From the NCBI RefSeq assembly GCF_019396325.1, contig NZ_JAHKRO010000030.1:1-64000 (forward strand): a stretch of DNA of 64,000 nt, in the 5' to 3' direction. Below are positions 23,025-31,188 of the stretch, in pieces. The number at the start of each line of letters is the position of its first letter. Positions within the stretch are counted from its first letter, which is position 1. The DNA is from Nonomuraea ceibae (lineage in GTDB: Bacteria; Actinomycetota; Actinomycetes; Streptosporangiales; Streptosporangiaceae). Made by a program: the position numbers and the translations under genes. The notes below the pieces were generated by a model. That model had not been told where the DNA came from. It ran no database searches and saw nothing but the letters and a program-made list of their open reading frames with translations.

Positions 23025-24776
23025 ATGCGCCAGCTGACCGCGCTCGACGCGCAGTTCCTCAACGTCGAGTCCGCGACGACCGCCGCGCACGTGGCGGGGC
23101 TGGCGATCGTGGACCCCGCCGGCGGGCGGCTCAACCGGCAGGCGCTCGCCGACCTCCTGCGGCGGCGCCTCCACCTCGCCCCGGCGCTGGGGCTGCGGCT
23201 GGCCGAGGTGCCGTTCGGGCTGGACCGGCCCTACTGGGTCACCGATGCGGAGCTCGACCTCGACCGGCACCTGTTCGAGCTGACGCTCCCGGCTCCGGGC
23301 GGGGATCGGCAGCTCGCGGAGGCGGTGGCGCGGATCCACGCCCGGCGGCTGGACCGGGCGCGTCCGCTGTGGGAGATGCACCTCATCCACGGGCTCGCCG
23401 GTGGCCTCGTCGGCGTCTACACCAAGGTCCACCACGCGGCCATCGACGGCGTCTCGGGCGCCGAAACGCTGGCCGCCCTCCTCGACCTGACCCCCGACGG
23501 CCCCCTGCCCACCAGCCTCACGACCTCCCTCAGCCGGGGGTCGGCGTCCGCCGCCCGGGAGCCGGCGTCCATGACCCCGGGAGGCCCGGCCGATCAGGGC
23601 CCCGCGCCGACCGGCTCGGACGCGTCCCCGCTGCCGGGGCACCTCGCCCCCGGCACCGCACCGGCACCCCATGCCGACAGCCGCGCGACGGAAGCCCGTG
23701 CCGACGGGGGCGTGGCGTGCTCCGAACCCAAGGCCGCGGTCGACGGCGAGGGGCTTGGCCTTTCGGGGGCTGCCGGCGGCGCGGGCGCGTACGGGCGGGA
23801 GGGGGAGCCCGGGGTGGTGGGGATGCTGGCCGGGGCGGTGGCGCGGGTGGCGGGGCAGCCGGTGCGGGCGGCGGGGGCGCTCGTGCGGGCGGCCGCGGAT
23901 CTGGACGTGATCCCGCTGGCCGGGGCGCTGCCCGGGGCGCGGCTGGTGGCCAGGGCGGCGCGGGCGCTGGCGGGTGATCGGCGGCCCCGGCCGGAGGTGC
24001 CGGAGGGGCCGGGGGTGATCGCGCCGCGGACGCCGTTCAACGGCCCGATCAGCGCGGGACGGCGGCTGGCGTTCGGGTCGGTGTCGCTCAAGGACGTGAA
24101 AACCGTCGCCCGCGCGCACGGTCTGAGCGTGAACGACGTGGTCATGGCGTTGTGCACGTCGGCGCTGCGGTCGTGGCTGTCGGAGCGGGACGCGCTGCCC
24201 GAGGGGCCGCTGGTCGCGGCTGTGCCCGTGGCGGTGCGGGAGCCGGAGGCGCGGGACGCGGTCGGCAACCAGATCTCCGCGCTGATCGCCCCACTGCCCA
24301 CGCATGAGCCCGATGCCCGCGTACGGCTGCGCGAGGTGGGGGCGGCGATGGCGGCGGCCAAGCGGCGGTTCGCGGTGGCGCCCGCGCGGTGGCTGGACGA
24401 GCTGTGCTCGATGCTGCCCGCGCCGGTCACCGCCCTGGCGACTCCGGCGATCTTCCGGCTGGCGTCGGTGGCGTTCCCGCCGATCAACCTGATCATCAGC
24501 AACGTCCCCGGCCCGCAGTTCCCGCTCTACCTGTGCGGGGGGCGGGTGCTGTCGTACTACCCGATGTCGGTGCTGACGGACATGACGGGCGGCGTCAGCA
24601 TCACGTGCTTCTCCTACGACGGCATGCTCGACTTCGGCGTGGTGGCGTGCCCGGAGCGCATGTCCGATGTGTGGAGCCTGGCCGGGCATCTGCGGGCGGC
24701 GCTGGACGAGCTGCTGGAGGGCATGGCGGCCGAGGCCGACGCCTACAGCGACGCCGCCGCCCCGGCCTCCGGCTAG
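23025..24776 (+). CDS. Wax ester synthase / diacylglycerol acyltransferase (WS/DGAT)
   Basis: A 583-aa acyl-CoA-dependent O-acyltransferase making triacylglycerol or wax esters at the membrane surface. The N-terminal half starts RQLTALDAQFLNVES and contains the catalytic HHxxxDG motif as VHHAAIDGVSG (about residues 138-148). The C-terminal half has the family's conserved NDVVMALC, VPVAVREPEARDAVGNQIS and ISNVPGPQFPLYL. The usual size is near 460 residues. The excess is a ~110-residue Pro/Gly/Ala/Ser-rich insertion (about 165-275) between the halves, apparently a flexible linker. AGGAGA lies 5 bases before the ATG. It would supply storage lipid. Confidence 0.94.
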   Translation: MRQLTALDAQFLNVESATTAAHVAGLAIVDPAGGRLNRQALADLLRRRLHLAPALGLRLAEVPFGLDRPYWVTDAELDLDRHLFELTLPAPGGDRQLAEAVARIHARRLDRARPLWEMHLIHGLAGGLVGVYTKVHHAAIDGVSGAETLAALLDLTPDGPLPTSLTTSLSRGSASAAREPASMTPGGPADQGPAPTGSDASPLPGHLAPGTAPAPHADSRATEARADGGVACSEPKAAVDGEGLGLSGAAGGAGAYGREGEPGVVGMLAGAVARVAGQPVRAAGALVRAAADLDVIPLAGALPGARLVARAARALAGDRRPRPEVPEGPGVIAPRTPFNGPISAGRRLAFGSVSLKDVKTVARAHGLSVNDVVMALCTSALRSWLSERDALPEGPLVAAVPVAVREPEARDAVGNQISALIAPLPTHEPDARVRLREVGAAMAAAKRRFAVAPARWLDELCSMLPAPVTALATPAIFRLASVAFPPINLIISNVPGPQFPLYLCGGRVLSYYPMSVLTDMTGGVSITCFSYDGMLDFGVVACPERMSDVWSLAGHLRAALDELLEGMAAEADAYSDAAAPASG

Positions 24777-24832
24777 CCCCGCGGCTCGCGCGGCTCCCCG
24801 ATCTTCGGGCCGGACGTGCCGATAATGACGAG

Positions 24833-25762
24833 ATGAGATCGATCGGCACCACGGACCTGTCCGTGCACCCCATAGCGCTCGGCACCAACGTCTTCGGCTG
24901 GACGGCGGACAAGGAGACCTCGTTCGCGATCCTCGACGCCTACACCGAGGCCGGCGGCAACTTCATCGACACCGCCGACGTCTACCCGTACTGGGTCACC
25001 GGCGAGTCCACGTCGGAGTCCTTCATCGGCGAGTGGATGGCCACCCGCCGCAACCGTGACACGCTCGTGCTCGCCACCAAGGTCGGCATGCTGGAGGGGC
25101 TGAAGGGCCTGGCCCCGCGCACGATCCGCACCGCCGTGGAGAACTCGCTGCGCCGCCTGCGCACCGACCGGATCGACCTCTACTGGGCGCACGTGGACGA
25201 CACCGACACGCCGCTGGCCGAGTCGCTGGGCGCGTTCGGCGAGCTGGTCACCGAGGGGAAGGTGCGGCACGTCGGCGCCTCCAACTACGCCGCCGACCGG
25301 CTCGCCGAGGCGCTGAAGGTGGCGCGGGAGGAGGGCCTGCCGGCGTACGTCGCCCTCCAGCAGCCGTACAACCTGGTGGAGCGCGGCTACGAGGGCGAGC
25401 TGCGTGACGTCGTGGAGCGCGAGGGGCTGTCCAGCACGCCGTACTTCGGGCTGGCGCGCGGCTTCCTGACGGGCAAGTACGCGCCGGGCGTCACCGTCGA
25501 CAGCCCGCGCGCCGCCCAGGCGGCCCGCTACCTGAAGTTCGAGTACGGGCTGCGCACGCTGGAGGCGCTGGCCAAGGTGGCCGCCGAGCGCGGGGTCAAG
25601 CCCGCCACGGTCGCGCTGGCGTGGCTGGCCGCCCAGCCGACGATCACCTCGGCGATCACCAGCGGGCGTGACCTCACGCAGCTCGGGCCGCTGCTGGCGG
25701 CGGCGGAGCTGACGCTGTCGGACGACGAGCTCGCCCTCCTCGACGAGGCCTCCCGCCCCTGA
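24833..25762 (+). CDS. Aldo/keto reductase
   Basis: A 309-aa AKR-superfamily oxidoreductase, only distantly similar to the one at 14 kb. Active-site residues are Asp and Tyr in NFIDTADVYPYWVTGESTSE, Lys in VLATKVGM and His in YWAHVDDTDTP. GASNYAADRL and the C-terminal TSAITSGRDLTQL fit the NADP-binding surface. ATG 24833 follows GACGAG and lies 56 bases after the acyltransferase gene. Downstream, to 25861, are degenerate direct repeats of ACGGGGTTCGGCG type and no gene. Substrate is unknown. Confidence 0.92.
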   Translation: MRSIGTTDLSVHPIALGTNVFGWTADKETSFAILDAYTEAGGNFIDTADVYPYWVTGESTSESFIGEWMATRRNRDTLVLATKVGMLEGLKGLAPRTIRTAVENSLRRLRTDRIDLYWAHVDDTDTPLAESLGAFGELVTEGKVRHVGASNYAADRLAEALKVAREEGLPAYVALQQPYNLVERGYEGELRDVVEREGLSSTPYFGLARGFLTGKYAPGVTVDSPRAAQAARYLKFEYGLRTLEALAKVAAERGVKPATVALAWLAAQPTITSAITSGRDLTQLGPLLAAAELTLSDDELALLDEASRP

Positions 25763-25861
25763 CGGTTCCGCCGCATCCGGGGGGAGGTTCAGCGAGTTCA
25801 ACGGGGTTCGGCGAGGTCCGACGGGGTTCGGCGGGAGTCAGCCGGTACGGCCTCGCCCGGG

Positions 25862-26929
25862 TCAGCGGATGCGGTCGACGAGCGTGAGGCAGAGGGCGCG
25901 CAGGGCGGTGTCGCCGGGGAGGCAGGCGTCCATGAGCTCCAGGGCCGAGGCGGCGTGCCGGGCGGCCAGGTCGAGGGCCGCCCGCCTGCCTCCGGCGTGC
26001 TCGACGAGCCGGGCGGCGTGCCGTACGGCGTCGTCGTCCGGGGCCGCGTGGCCCGGCGCGGGGTCACCCGAGGCGGGGCCGTCCAGGGCGGCGGCGTCGA
26101 GGGCGGCGGCCAGCTCGGCGGCCGGCGGGCTGCCCGCGGACAGGACGGCCAGGACGGGGAGCGTCTTCTTGCCGCGCCGCAGGTCGCTGTGGATGGGTTT
26201 GCCCGTGACGGCCGGGTCGCCCCAGATGCCGAGCACGTCGTCGTAGATCTGGAAGGCGACGCCGAACGCGCACCCCATGTCCCAGGCGGTTTCGGCGAGC
26301 TCGGGCCGGCCGCCGAGCGCGACGCCGGTCGCGGCGGCGGCGGCGAGCAGGCTTCCGGTCTTGCCTGCGGCCATCACCTCGTACTCGGCGACGGTGACGG
26401 CGTCGCGGCCGAGCCAGGGGCGGCTCTCGAAGGCCAGGTCGCGCGTCTGCCCCTGGACGAGCTCGACCAGCGCCCTGGACAGGTGGCGCATGGGCTCGCC
26501 GGTCCCCGCCAGCCGGGCGACGGCCAGCGCGAGCAGCGCGTCGCCGGTCAGCAGCGCGGGCCCCACGCCGTACGCCTTCCACAGCGCCTGGCGGTGCCTG
26601 CGCCGCTCGTCGGCGTCCATGATGTCGTCGTGCACCAGCGAGAACGCGTGCACGAGCTCCACCGCGACCGCGCCCGGCAGCCCGGCCTCCAGCGGCGCGC
26701 CGGCGGCCTCGGCCGCGAGCATCGCGATGGCGGGCCGCAGGTGCTTGCCGCCGTCACCGTCGGCCGGTCGCCCGTCCACGTCGGACCAGCCGAGCGTGAA
26801 CGCGGCCATCCTGGCGCCCCACGGATGCAGGCCCGACACGGCCTCCCGCAGCGCGGGCTCCAGCAGCCGGCGGCAGCGGGCGATCGCGTCGCCGGCGGGG
26901 CCGGGGGCCGCGGACTGGCCGACGGTCAT
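25862..26929 (-). CDS. Polyprenyl (geranylgeranyl-type) diphosphate synthase
   Basis: A 355-aa trans-isoprenyl diphosphate synthase condensing IPP with allylic diphosphates. The first aspartate-rich motif is DDIMD (residues 101-105) and the second is YDDVLG within FQIYDDVLGIWGD. GKHLRPAIAM and GKTGSLLAAAA are also family motifs. A Pro/Ala/Asp insertion near residues 280-305 is unusual but lies outside the active site. ATG 26929 has TAGGAG 5 bases upstream. It diverges from a P450/class I/class II terpene operon, so it very likely supplies GGPP for that diterpene pathway. Chain length is inferred from context, not from the residues before the first motif. Confidence 0.92.
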   Translation of the reverse strand: MTVGQSAAPGPAGDAIARCRRLLEPALREAVSGLHPWGARMAAFTLGWSDVDGRPADGDGGKHLRPAIAMLAAEAAGAPLEAGLPGAVAVELVHAFSLVHDDIMDADERRRHRQALWKAYGVGPALLTGDALLALAVARLAGTGEPMRHLSRALVELVQGQTRDLAFESRPWLGRDAVTVAEYEVMAAGKTGSLLAAAAATGVALGGRPELAETAWDMGCAFGVAFQIYDDVLGIWGDPAVTGKPIHSDLRRGKKTLPVLAVLSAGSPPAAELAAALDAAALDGPASGDPAPGHAAPDDDAVRHAARLVEHAGGRRAALDLAARHAASALELMDACLPGDTALRALCLTLVDRIR

Positions 26930-27018
26930 GACATCTCCTACCCAACGTACGATCTTGAATCTATATGCAGCATCATGTGATACTCCACCCTGATCACTAA
27001 CTTTTGTCAGGAGATGTC
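26930..27018. promoter_or_regulatory. Divergent promoter region of the diterpene cluster
   Basis: An AT-rich gap separates the prenyl synthase and the P450. On the plus strand TTGAAT (26955-26960) and TGATAC (26978-26983) are exactly 17 bases apart, a good housekeeping-type promoter. Ten-base inverted arms, GACATCTCCT (26929-26938) and AGGAGATGTC (about 27009-27018), frame the region. The left arm includes the prenyl synthase ribosome site on the minus strand. The right arm resembles one but is followed only by a five-codon frame (MSDS stop), so it may be an operator half-site. Confidence 0.55.
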
Positions 27019-27050
27019 CGACAGCTGAGACGGACATGGAGGAGAGCCGC

Positions 27051-28403
27051 GTGTCCACCGGGACCGAAGCCGCCAGACGAGCCAGGATCCTCCCCTTCCT
27101 CCGCGCGCTGGCCAGGCACCACCGCTCCCCCATCGACGCCTTCGAGGAAGCCGGCGCCCGGGCGGGCGGCGAGCTGGTCCGTCTGAACATGGGACCGTTC
27201 CAGCCATACCTGATCACCCATCCCGATCACGTCCAGCACGTGTTACGCGGCAACCAGCCCAACTACGTGCGCGAGGGCATGTTCTGGGACCCGCTGGCGC
27301 CGCTGATCGGCAAGGGCATCCTGTCAGACGGCCCCGACTGGGCGGAGAGCAGGCGCATCGTGCAGCCGCTGTTCACCGCCCGGCAGCTCGAAGGGCTCGG
27401 CGAGCGGATGGCCGCGATCATCGCCGAGCTGGTGGACGGGACGCTGACGCCGGGGCGGCCGTTCGACGTGGCGGCGGCCATGTCCGCGATCGTGCACGCG
27501 ACGACCGTGCGGCTGTTCTTCGGCGAGTCGATCTCCGGCGCGGACATCGACCGGCTGGCCCCGGCCTACGACACCGGCGTGACGGCGCGGGCCATCAGGC
27601 TCGTGCTGCCGTCGGTGCCGCAGCGCTGTCCGATGCCCGGTGACCGGGCGTTCGGCCGGGCCGTGGCGACCATCGACGAGGTCGTGTACCCGCGCATCGA
27701 GCACGCTCGGCAGCGCGAGGGCAGCGGTGACAGCGCGGGCGACGTCGTCTCGGCACTGTGCCGGGCCCCGTACGCCGACAAGGGCGACCGGCGGGTGCGC
27801 GACGACATGGTGGCCATCCACGGCGCCGCCACCGAGACCGCCGCCACGGCGCTGACCTGGGTGTGGCCGGTGCTCGACGCCCATCCGGAGATCGCGGCCA
27901 AGGTGTACGAGGAGATCACCCGGGTCGTCGGCGACGGCCCGGTCACGGTCGGCCACCTGCCCGCGCTGACGTACCTGCGGATGTTCCTCAGCGAGCTGCT
28001 GCGGCTGTACCCGCCGGGCTGGATCCTGCCGCGCAAGGCGCTCGCGGACGACGTGATCGACGGCGTGGCGATCGAGGCGGGCGCCACGGTGGTGCTGAGC
28101 CCGTTCCTGACGCAGCGGCTGCCGCAGGTGTGGGAGCGCCCGCTGGAGTTCGACCCCGAGCGGTTCGCGCCGGGGAACGAGAGACGGCGGTCGCGGTACG
28201 CGTACTTCCCGTTCGCGGCCGGGCCGCACTCGTGCGTGGGGCCGCACCTGTTCATGATGGAGGCGCAACTGCTGCTCGCCGGGATCCTGCGCTCGTACCG
28301 GCCGGTGCTGCACACGCCCGGGCCGGTGGCGCCCCGGCTGGCCTCGACGCTGCGGCCCACGGCGGGGCTGACGATGACGCTCGTCCCGGCGGCACGGTCA
28401 TGA
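27051..28403 (+). CDS. Cytochrome P450 (diterpene tailoring)
   Basis: About 450 aa from GTG 27051, which sits 7 bases after GGAGGAG; ATG 27036 is open but has no ribosome site. The heme loop is FPFAAGPHSCVGPHL with the Cys ligand about 55 residues from the end. The K-helix ExxR is ELLR in LSELLRLYPPG. The I-helix is AIHGAATETAATAL, with the Glu-Thr pair kept but Ala/Gly spacing variant. It is soluble, with no membrane anchor. It needs separate ferredoxin/reductase partners, none of which lie nearby. It is followed by the terpene synthase with an ATGA overlap, so it most likely oxidises the diterpene made by the next two enzymes. Confidence 0.93.
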   Translation: MSTGTEAARRARILPFLRALARHHRSPIDAFEEAGARAGGELVRLNMGPFQPYLITHPDHVQHVLRGNQPNYVREGMFWDPLAPLIGKGILSDGPDWAESRRIVQPLFTARQLEGLGERMAAIIAELVDGTLTPGRPFDVAAAMSAIVHATTVRLFFGESISGADIDRLAPAYDTGVTARAIRLVLPSVPQRCPMPGDRAFGRAVATIDEVVYPRIEHARQREGSGDSAGDVVSALCRAPYADKGDRRVRDDMVAIHGAATETAATALTWVWPVLDAHPEIAAKVYEEITRVVGDGPVTVGHLPALTYLRMFLSELLRLYPPGWILPRKALADDVIDGVAIEAGATVVLSPFLTQRLPQVWERPLEFDPERFAPGNERRRSRYAYFPFAAGPHSCVGPHLFMMEAQLLLAGILRSYRPVLHTPGPVAPRLASTLRPTAGLTMTLVPAARS

Positions 28404-29278
28404 TCGCGGACAGCGGGACCGGCCGGACGAGCGGGATCGACGGGTCGATGCCCGCCGTCGGCGGCGCGGAGCTGGGGCGGACGTGCGCGCTGGCCGTCGA
28501 GTGCGCCCGCGAGCTGGCCCGCGACGCCGGGCGGCACCCCGAACTGTTCCCCGCCAAGCCGTTCGACGCCGGGTTCTACCACTCGCTGGCGCTCGTGGGC
28601 GCGTTCGGCTCGCCCTGGGCGACGGCCCGCGAGCTGCGCGCGGTCAACCGGGCGGCGCTGTGGGTGTTCGCGGTGGACCTGCTCATCGACCACGTCGCCA
28701 CCTCCCGCGACGAGGTGGCCGACCTCGTCGGCGCCTGCCTGGCCGTGGCCGACGGCGCCGAACCGCGCACCCCCGCCACCCACTTCCTCGCCGAGCTGCG
28801 CGACGAGGCCGGCTCCCCCGCCTGGCGCGACCAGCTCGGACGCATGCTGGCCGCCATGTCCCGCGAATGGGACTGGCGCACCGGCGACCGGCCGGACCTG
28901 GCGACGTACCTGGACAACGCCGACAGCACCGGCTCCTCGTTCGTCAACCTCGCGCACTGGAACGCCACCGGCGACCCGTGGACGCTCGCCAACCTCGACC
29001 GCGTCCGCGCCGTCGGCGACGAGGTGCAGCGCTACCTGCGGCTGCTGAACGACCTCGCCACCCGCGACCGCGAAGCCGGCTGGGGCGACGTGAACGCGCT
29101 CACGCTCGGCGCCGCACCCGCCGAGGTGACGGCCCGGATGGCCGAGCTGTCGCAGCGCGCCGTCGCCCTCATCGAGCCGCTGCGCGACACCGCGCCGCGT
29201 ACCGCCCTCTATCTGGAGCGACAGTTGACGTTCAACACGGGCTTCTACGGACTGGCGGACTTCTGGGGGGCGCTGTGA
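28400..29278 (+). CDS. Class I terpene synthase (diterpene type)
   Basis: A 292-aa class I terpene synthase-like protein. The Mg-binding Asp motif is DLLID (DxxxD, residues 93-97) and the NSE triad is NDLATRDRE (Asn217, Thr221, Glu225), correctly placed toward the C-terminus. It is a little shorter than typical bacterial sesquiterpene synthases (~330). It fits the small class I partners found with class II labdane cyclases. The start ATG overlaps the P450 stop (ATGA), and its own stop overlaps the GTG of the class II cyclase gene (GTGA), so all three are coupled. It probably ionises a bicyclic diphosphate (CPP-like) made by that cyclase. The product is unknown. Confidence 0.85.
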   Translation: MIADSGTGRTSGIDGSMPAVGGAELGRTCALAVECARELARDAGRHPELFPAKPFDAGFYHSLALVGAFGSPWATARELRAVNRAALWVFAVDLLIDHVATSRDEVADLVGACLAVADGAEPRTPATHFLAELRDEAGSPAWRDQLGRMLAAMSREWDWRTGDRPDLATYLDNADSTGSSFVNLAHWNATGDPWTLANLDRVRAVGDEVQRYLRLLNDLATRDREAGWGDVNALTLGAAPAEVTARMAELSQRAVALIEPLRDTAPRTALYLERQLTFNTGFYGLADFWGAL

Positions 29279-31062
29279 ACGTCACCCGCGAGGCTCAGGC
29301 TCTGGTCTCCACGCTGATGGCGCTGCCGTGGGGTCAGGTGTCGGCGTCCATCTACGAGACGGGCCGCCTCGTCACGCTCGCGCCGTGGCTCACCGGGCAC
29401 CGCGAACGGGTCGCGTACCTGCTGGAGCGGCAGCTTCCTGACGGGTCGTGGGGGGCGCCCGACGGGTACGGGCTGGTGCCGACGCTGAGCGCCACGGAGG
29501 CGCTGCTGTCGGCGGGCGGCGCCTTCGAGGCCGGTGCCGCCGAGCTGCGGGAGGCGGCCGGGCGCGGGCTGCGGGTGCTGCGGCCGTGGCTGGCCGGGCC
29601 GGTGGAGCTGCCCGACATGCCGGCGGTGGAGCTGATCGTGCCGTCGCTGGTCGCGCTCATCAACGCGCACGCGGTGGGGGCGCCGCTGCCGCTGCCCGAC
29701 GGGATGGACTTCGCGCGGGTCGAACGGCTCCGGCACGTGGTCCGGTCCGGGGCCGCGCTGCCGGAGAAGCTGCTGCACGCGCTGGAGGTGGCGGGGCCCG
29801 CGGCGGGCAACGCGCACGCGGTGCGGCCGACCCCCATCGGCACCGTCGGCGCCTCCCCCGCCGCCACCGCCGCCTGGCTCGGCGCCGTACCTCCGGACCC
29901 GCGTACGGAGCCGCATCCGGACCTGCGTCCGGACCCGCGTCCGGGCACGCGCTCCGGCGAGCCCGCCGACGCGCTCGCGGGCCGCGGGCCGGCGGGAAGG
30001 ACCGCCCTGCTCGACGCCCCGGCGCGCCCGGTCCCGACGGGGCCGGCGACGGTGGCGGGGCCGCTCCTCCTGGCCGGACCGGCGGACCTCCACGTTCCGG
30101 AGGGGTCCGGTGGGACCGCCTCCCGGGGGTCGTCCTCCTTCGACGGCAGCCCCGTCCCCGGTGCGGACGGGGGGCAGGGGGAAGTGGTCCGGGCGCACCT
30201 GGAGGCCGTGGTCAGCCGGTACGGGGGGCCGGTGCCGGTGGGGTTCCCGATCACCGTGTTCGAGCGCGGATGGGTGCTGAGCTGGCTGATCAGGGCGGGG
30301 GTGCCGGTGACGGCGCCGCCGGAGATGGTGGCGGACCTGCGGGCGGCGATCGGCCCGGCGGGCACGCCGGCCGGTCCGGGGCTTCCGGCGGACGCCGACA
30401 CGACGTCCGTGGCGCTGTACGCGCTGGCGCTGGTGGGGCAGCCGCACGATCCGGCGAGCCTGCTGGAGTTCGACGTGGGCACGCACTTCTGCACCTGGCA
30501 GGGCGAGGACGGCTTCTCCGTGAGCGTGAACGCGCACGTCCTGGACGCGTTCGGGGCGTACGCGGCGCGCCGCCCGGACCGCGCGCGGGCGTACGCGCCG
30601 GTGGTGCGCAGGCTGTCGGCGCTGCTGGCCGACCGGCAGCAGCCCGACGGGAGCTGGGACGACCGCTGGCACGCCTCTCCGTTCTACGCGACGCTGAGCT
30701 GCGTGCTGGCGCTCGGCGAGTACGGCGGGCCGGGGCGGGCGGAGGCGATCCGGCGGGCTCGCGCGTGGGTGCTGTCCGCGCAGCGGCCGGACGGGTCGTG
30801 GGGCCGCTGGGAGGGCACGCTGGAGGAGACCGCGTACGCGCTGCAGGCGCTGCTCGCGTGCGACAAGGAACTGGACGAGCAGTACGAGTCTGCCGTCGAC
30901 CGTGGATATCGGTATTTGCGCACGGTAGCGGATATTTCGGAGCATCCGCCGTTATGGCATGACAAGGACCTTTACACGCCGTTCGCGATCGTACGGTCCG
31001 CGATCCTGGCCGCGTTACACCTGTGCGAGACCAAGGCGAAGACAGGACAAATTCGGACGTAA
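29275..31062 (+). CDS. Class II diterpene cyclase (CPP-synthase-like) with linker insertion
   Basis: A 595-aa protein with the beta-gamma double toroid of class II cyclases. QW-type repeats appear as RQLPDGSWGAPDGYGLVPT near the N-terminus and RQQPDGSWDD, AQRPDGSWGRWEG near the C-terminus. The catalytic acid motif DxDD is DADT here (373-376): the central Asp375, the proton donor, is kept and the fourth position is Thr. A ~100-residue Pro/Arg/Gly-rich insertion (about 205-303) separates the two domains. It should protonate GGPP to a bicyclic (labdadienyl/copalyl-type) diphosphate for the class I enzyme upstream. GTG start overlaps that gene. The 126-base gap after it carries the conservon promoter and no other gene. 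Confidence 0.88.
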   Translation: MNVTREAQALVSTLMALPWGQVSASIYETGRLVTLAPWLTGHRERVAYLLERQLPDGSWGAPDGYGLVPTLSATEALLSAGGAFEAGAAELREAAGRGLRVLRPWLAGPVELPDMPAVELIVPSLVALINAHAVGAPLPLPDGMDFARVERLRHVVRSGAALPEKLLHALEVAGPAAGNAHAVRPTPIGTVGASPAATAAWLGAVPPDPRTEPHPDLRPDPRPGTRSGEPADALAGRGPAGRTALLDAPARPVPTGPATVAGPLLLAGPADLHVPEGSGGTASRGSSSFDGSPVPGADGGQGEVVRAHLEAVVSRYGGPVPVGFPITVFERGWVLSWLIRAGVPVTAPPEMVADLRAAIGPAGTPAGPGLPADADTTSVALYALALVGQPHDPASLLEFDVGTHFCTWQGEDGFSVSVNAHVLDAFGAYAARRPDRARAYAPVVRRLSALLADRQQPDGSWDDRWHASPFYATLSCVLALGEYGGPGRAEAIRRARAWVLSAQRPDGSWGRWEGTLEETAYALQALLACDKELDEQYESAVDRGYRYLRTVADISEHPPLWHDKDLYTPFAIVRSAILAALHLCETKAKTGQIRT

Positions 31063-31188
31063 CGCTATTAACGGGCAGGTACCCGGCTTGAGGTGGGTTT
31101 GAGCCATTGCTAAGGTAAGCCCGGCACTGGATGTCGGAAATATCGCTCTATAGCTTGACTTCCAGTTTGACGCAATCCCCTTACCTGG

